DNA of 64,000 nucleotides from Neospora caninum Liverpool (taxonomy: Eukaryota > Apicomplexa > Conoidasida > Eucoccidiorida > Sarcocystidae), in the NCBI RefSeq assembly GCF_000208865.1, contig NC_018388.1, positions 1,426,001-1,490,000 on the forward strand. The letters are read 5' to 3'. The notes below the pieces were generated by a model that saw nothing but the letters and a program-made list of their open reading frames with translations, made no database searches and was not told the origin of the DNA. The translations under genes and the position numbers were made by a program. Numbering within the stretch: the first letter of the stretch is position 1; every line of letters starts with the position of its first letter. This document shows, piece by piece, positions 58,901 to 64,000 of the stretch.

Positions 58901-61900
58901 CCTTTTCGACGACATTAAGCGGTCATGTTTGGTCGAAGATTCACACGTCATTTGGATCTGACGATGCAGAGAGGATGCAAGCAGGAGACGCTGCACAGTA
59001 GTTGAATGGAACTAGTGACGTAGACCCCCGCCACTGCATGGTCTGTAACCCTCCCGTGTGCTCACGAAACTTACTTCCCACGATACTAGAGCAGTACAAG
59101 GTTTTACGAGACCTCTACATTACGTACCTGGTGGTCCAACACAAGAAGCCAGATAGTGCCGTCAGATAGGTGCAATTCGAGTGCATCAGTAAATACCGCT
59201 GATCGCAAAAGCGATGAACACGCAAGGCTGCCGTCCGTCGGCAGACCGGAGAGATTGACGATTTTCTGCAGGGCATTCTTCTTGCCTGTTAACATCGGAA
59301 AAGAATACGGCAGCTTCATCATAAATGCGGAGCAATATGTAAGCGATCGCTTCTCCAGAGCAACCAGGTATGAGTGACCGCCCACCGCACGAAAACCGTA
59401 GGCGGTTTTTTCCTGTGCGCTGTGAACCATCCTACAGAAGATCCCATAAGCACTATTCCGTAGACAGAATACTCAGCTGCAGGACTAACCAGTAAACATG
59501 TTCGCTGGCAATGTCTCCAAGAGTAACTTGTGTCCAGCGGGAAGTTCCATAGTGAGCCACGGGCTGCCGCGGACGATGTGGGCTTTAATAGTCTGCAGGC
59601 ACCGGGCGATACGAAAAAAAGCAACCTTGGACGCGTTGCAAATCTGGGTGGCCTGACGCTCAACCGTCTTCTTAATTGAGGTCCAGCCTGCTGAGGTAAG
59701 CGATGAGCGACGACGAGTGCTAGCCCGCTCACGCTGGTTTCCTTGGGTATGTCACCAGTTACAGCGTGACTCAACATTGTTACAGAGGCTTGCATCTCCT
59801 CTTGAATCCGGGATTGCTCTACCGAAAGAGACTCTAATACACTAATTACGACGTTGGCTTGCTCGCAGCACACTCCACACCTTCCTATTATAGCAACGTT
59901 CAGTTCCGTCGTCGGCCAAGAGCCTAAAAACCCCATTACTGCTTTCAGGTGGAAAGCGCAAACAAACTGTGTTCTTTGGCTGAAACACCAACAGCCAGCG
60001 TTTTTTGGTATTGATGTTGCTGTCTTACTGTTGCTCATCTGGTACGCATACGAACCCTCCAGCGTTTTTTTATCACTAGGGTTTCTATGGAGTTTTTCTA
60101 ACCCAAATTCTGAGTGTTCCCACCCTGCGCATATCAGCGCTTGCCCTCATTACAGGCGTTTGTTGGATGCAGATAAATGGTTGAGCAACCTCTTAGTTGA
60201 ACCAATAACACTAAGTCTTACGAAGGAAGCCGTCACCAAAGCTCAGCATCTGGACCGGCCAGTCGTGCCGATTCAGCCATATGGTTTGCTGTAGACTGTA
60301 ATGGCTCTCTTTGTCCAGTGCATGCGAACTCACCGACACCGAAATCTCTGTAGGATCCACTACTTCATCTGCTCCTTCTCCGAATTGCTCAATGTCCCAC
60401 GCTTTTGTAACGGACAAAGGGGAGTAGTTGCTAACGTAATGCATCTTGACGAAATCCCCTACAGGAACATACATGCCCACCTTAGCGAACATCCGCACGA
60501 CTGCGATGTTCCCGCTGTTAGAACTCTGTGCGAACCTCCAGGAAATACCTGCGTCATCGAAAGCCCATGGAACTGTGTTTGAAGCGTGACGTGACCGGCG
60601 TCAAGGAAGACGTCGCAGCCCATTTTGCTCTCAGTGCTTCGATTGTGAAGAGCGAATGGAGCAAATTGTGTCTTAGTAGGAGCGTACGATAGCTATTGAG
60701 AAAAGTTCCAAACATGCCTACCGAAGTCACGGAGACGCACACCGAAGAAGAAACCGTATCCTATCGGTCCGTTGGTCTGCCGATAGCCGTACACGCCGCC
60801 GTCGCTAGAGTTATCAACAATTGTGTACGGACCTCTTGCCTACGCCAAAGAGGGATAAATAACACGGCGACATTTACCAGTCACTTGCCACGGTGACTCT
60901 GCAAGACATCACCGTACCCATTCCTCCACCCATTTCCAGGCGAAGTCAGTACTGGTGCTTCGTGCGGCCAGTTATGATCGAACACGATGAAAATCAGTTG
61001 GGTACGAAGTGGCAAGATACAGTCACCAGCTGTCACTCTCGATTGCATCATTACCATACGAAATGGATGAAAATGCCAAGCTTTTTAGCAGCTGTAGCTA
61101 CTCTGTTCGGTAAAGCAATATTCGCCCGGAGGAGGTGGCACCCTGTACGCTTCCACTCACTTGGAGCCCAGCTCGATCACCGACAAGGTCTGTCCGCCCG
61201 CGAGGTTTCGTGACAACAGTAAGGAGATACGGGGCACTGTTAATGACGTGGGAGTCACCTGTGCCTGAAAGGCAGAAACCACGGAACAGGACTAGGATCC
61301 TACGAAAACTCATCCGGCGTCCTATCCATTCAAGACAGACATCCGCAACACTACACGATACTTGACAACATGGGCTTTTCTGTCTAGCGTTCCCATCCGG
61401 CCAAATACCAGAACGCGAACCTGTATTCATGGGACACTACTGTTTTCAAAGAAGCCGATTCTCGCGGGAATGGCGCAGCTTGTGGCTAGGAGATACGTGG
61501 TTACGGGTTCATCGTTACGGTGTGTCCTCTATGCGTCTAAATACGATGCACAGTGTGGAAAACTCCTGCGTGGCGCTAGTGGACCAGCGCCGCGCACGCG
61601 TGTAGAGTCATCTTTGTTCGTTTCCTACGCATATACTTAGCAGCGTTGCAAAGCGCATTGAAAATGTACTCAAAACGAAAGTGATCACGTAAGACGCCTT
61701 CTGCAATTGCTGGCTGTGGATGCTTCGGCTTGGAGGGCACAGCTAGTCGAAATGCCCAATCAGACGTGATCTCGATGTTTAATCGCCATGCGCTCTTTTC
61801 TTCAAGTGAACTGCCACGCGAGCTGTGAGAAGTAATTCATGCTGAACTGCTTTTGGTCTTAGTACTACATACTGACCTGGAGGAAGAACGAAAGCTTGCC

Positions 61901-63435
61901 ACCACGCATTTGTCGGCAACGGGACTTTTGGACGCCCTGTGTCGTCGACATACTCTGGTCCCCAGAGTTGAGGAGAGAAGCCGCTTCCTGCAGCACGCAA
62001 CGCTACACAGCAAGCAATTTTTAAATTGAGAGTCCCGCGTGGATGGCAGAAGGTACAGCTTGTCAGAGAATTCATGCCATTCTCGTTAGACAGCTGTAAT
62101 GTGTTCTGACGATGTTTGTATGATTTGGATAGCGGCTCCGCTTCTCTCATTGCGCCAACACATGGCCCCTGCGAATCATGTGCAACGCCACAATTATGCA
62201 TTTCGTCTCTCCGACCCTCAAGAGTTGCATTTGATCGTGAGAACAGCTCAAGACCGAGGTTCGCGGGGTGAAGCCAGTCCACACTGTCCACGAGACTGAC
62301 TCCAGCAATGCGGTAATACGAGCCCTGTGAACAAGAAAGCACAGTTTAGCACTCATGCTTTCTGTGAGGCAGATTTGGTTGGACAAAGAGATCTCATCGC
62401 GGCCTCAATCGCTACTATCGGCCTGCCAAATGCTGGGCTTCCCTCGGGTCCGTGAACCCCTGCCTGTCGCATGCTTCAGACACAGCGACTTTGATACTGT
62501 GAAGCAGCAGGGGGCTTCCATCGTCGCTCCGCACTTCGGCCGAGAGGATTCACGTTAGCTCCGCCCAAGCTATTATGGGTTATGCTACGGAAGTTGGGTT
62601 TAGGTGACTACGTCCCGGTGAAAATCGTTATCGCTACTCGACATACCCCCACCGAGAGCCTCGACATCATGTATACAACTGTGAATCAGAGCCTCACTCC
62701 TGGCGGCTTTTCCATTATGCGGCTGTGCGGACGATCACCTTCTGTGGCATCGCGCTTGCGGCAGAGTTCTTCGAGAGACTCCAATTTTTCAGAAGCTGCA
62801 TTTTTCAACAATTCAAACAACGCTGTGTTACCACCTAGAGGAGCCTTTCAAGAATCTGATCTGACCAGGACATAATAGTGTTCGAGTTTAACAGAACGTG
62901 GTCGCCCGGAAAATATATGGCTGGGACAATATCGGCTGGAGTTCCAGTGGGCAGTAGGAAGCCAGATGCAGTTTACCAGAGCAAGCCACTGTGTGTGAAT
63001 TTTTATATAGGTCCTTTCTCTATTATTAAGCAGTGCTCCAGAACGTCTTGACTTTAGTACGTGTTTCTGGAGGCGGCCAGAACAGCAGGTAACGCCCACA
63101 TTCAGAGCACTAATCCTCATAACGCCCTCTGCAACCCATGGCACCTGGCGCCTATGATGCGATTCAGCTGGACTGGGCTTCCAGCTGCCATTTTCGCTGT
63201 CCTATTACAGGCATTCCAAACACTGATCCTTTTATCAGTGAAAACAATTGGAAATGTCATGCATGTGTTTCGTCTCACCCAGTCGCGGATTGATGTTGGT
63301 TAGTATTGAGTGAAGAAGCAGAATGAGGCAGACGAAAAACAGAAACAACAAGTGTTTGCGGCGACTGAAGATAGCTTGTGATATGCTGAAGAATGACGTG
63401 TTCACCACTTTTTCCTTCAGTTCTTCCATTTTCAT
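45876..63435 (-). CDS. GH81 endo-1,3-beta-glucanase, very large multi-exon gene
   Basis: Predicted to hydrolyse beta-1,3-glucan in the secretory pathway or oocyst wall. Exons I can support include 63435-63279 (signal anchor, LLFLFFVCLILLLHSIL), 61987-61877, 61264-61161, 60839-60722, 60500-60334, 59979-59850, 59687-59490, about 59412-59128, 58957-58755, 58641-58569, 57116-56949, 56384-56296, 51668-51578, 51094-51026, 50684-50603, 50022-49895, 48913-48833, 48679-48535, from 48042, and 46971-46879; most neighbours agree in phase, and gaps hold exons I did not resolve. Family landmarks in order: P-L-P-T-N-A-W-W-Q (61922-61896), V-R-G-S-P-W-L-T, L-S-D-G-T-I-W-L-L, L-L-Y-D-T-T-W-G (50626-50603), Y-Y-A-T-H-A-F-L-G-Y-V-V, R-H-K-D-W-W, Q-E-S-S-S-E-A with the catalytic Glu pair, A-T-E-I-Y-A-A-N-A-Y-I-H-I, and I-I-P-L-T-P. 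The end at 45876 is the least certain point. Confidence 0.88.
48535..48679 (-). other. GH81 active-site exon with E-S-S-S-E pair
   Basis: This exon encodes E-S-S-S-E-A-A-F-A-Y-W-A-V-A-M-Y and A-A-T-E-I-Y-A-A-N-A-Y-I-H-I. The preceding Gln comes from exon 48913-48833. Both Glu residues of the family ExxxE motif (catalytic base and its partner) are present. The exon ends in a GTAAGT donor with one base left over and joins in frame to the exon starting at 48042, whose WNEIYPPAVRYLGAIGR continues the domain. Confidence 0.88.
49895..50022 (-). other. GH81 exon matching the DHHFH region, but without its Asp
   Basis: The exon reads LASACPALRNSEVEAGAGLY followed by Y-A-T-H-A-F-L-G-Y-V-V-H-M-A-A-V-V-A-K-F-D-P and ends at a GTAAGT donor. 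It aligns with the family block Y-Y-N-D-H-H-F-H-Y-G-Y-F-x-Y-A-A-A-V. The N-D pair is A-T here and one residue is missing, so the Asp usually taken as general acid is absent. Confidence 0.75.
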
Positions 63436-64000
63436 TTTCCCTTGCCAAGGCAACCTGGAAGCACTGCCGTCCTTATCTGCATCGATGCCTTCTGCGGCTC
63501 GTGACTGCCAGGGGCGGAGAGCCAACACCCGTTGCTTTCCCCTGGCTACGTCCAAGGAAGCTGCACAGCAGAACACGCAGCGCAGCATGGGAAGCGAGTC
63601 TGTAAAGAAGCGATACTGTTTCTGTTCCGTGCCGGTTGCACAGCAAAGGAAAAGAAAAAGAAGAACATAGCATGTGCGTCCAGCTCGAAAACCATAACGT
63701 CAAAACGTGGTGGCGGGAATTTGTGACGCGCGTATCACCCGCTGAGCTAGTTATCCCCACACAGAAACATTTGTATGGTGTGAATCGTCTTATTTGGTCA
63801 ATATTCACCGCCAAAAAGTGGGTCAATCGGGGGAGACAAGGTGTGCCAAAGAACGTCACATGGGTCGCAGCAAGAGGCAGTTCACTGCCAACAGCGTAAC
63901 GGTGGAGTATGAGTAAGAAAGAGTGGAGAAGGCCTGAACTTCCTGCACAAAGGGTCGGGTGCTAAGCGGTCCACAAAAGCTGTCCTGGACACTGAGGCAA
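63436..64000. other. Upstream region of the GH81 gene
   Basis: The minus-strand frame stays open to a possible earlier ATG at 63588, so the protein may start 51 residues upstream of Met at 63435. The remaining bases to the right edge show no supported gene on either strand; plus-strand frames at 63323-63670 and 63636-63899 lack domains. Confidence 0.35.

Noticed and set aside
1..64000. CRISPR arrays, bacterial operons, rRNA or tRNA genes, integrated phage
   Set aside because: No regularly spaced direct repeats, no tRNA or rRNA signatures noticed, and gene structure is clearly eukaryotic.

Overview
The window looks like nuclear DNA of a tissue-cyst-forming coccidian (Apicomplexa, Sarcocystidae; Toxoplasma, Neospora, Hammondia, Besnoitia and relatives). 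The reasons are large intron-rich genes with clean GT-AG junctions, long low-complexity Ser/Pro/Arg-rich reading frames, YGCATGCR promoter motifs, secreted proteins with RxLxE-type (TEXEL) motifs, and a family 81 beta-1,3-glucanase of the kind expected in parasites with glucan-containing oocyst walls. The species cannot be named from the sequence. All exon models were built by hand from splice motifs and reading-frame phase.

Left half (1-32 kb, plus strand). (i) 1-4873 is the 3' part of a long, probably disordered protein whose start lies outside the window. (ii) 7602-18203 is a 15-exon gene for a 1,774-residue protein of unknown function; every junction keeps frame. (iii) 21302-29572 (perhaps to 30423) is a giant F-box/leucine-rich-repeat protein. 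(iv) 30665-32464 is a single-exon secreted protein with a TEXEL-type RRLQE site and an HMG-box-like C-terminus.

Right half (35-64 kb, mostly minus strand). (v) 39027-35753 is a secreted class 3 lipase. (vi) 41263-39566 is a secreted, basic, disordered protein that has both a GILK and a KQVRF motif, the two classic docking motifs for protein phosphatase 1. (vii) About 63435-45876 is a very large multi-exon GH81 endo-beta-1,3-glucanase with a signal anchor, the family N-terminal beta region, the alpha/alpha catalytic region with its E-S-S-S-E pair, and a C-terminal extension I could not assign. Between the GH81 gene and (vi) lie a plus-strand SEC-C zinc motif exon and, close by, a minus-strand terminal exon; the gene structure there is unresolved.

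Functionally the right half groups predicted secretory-pathway proteins: lipase, glucanase and a possible exported effector. A role of the hydrolases in oocyst wall building or opening is an inference from family knowledge. The spaces between genes (4.9-7.6, 18.2-21.3, 32.5-35.7, 41.3-43.9 kb) hold promoters and UTRs and, at 34.2-35.1 kb, two decayed copies of an unidentified coding-like unit.
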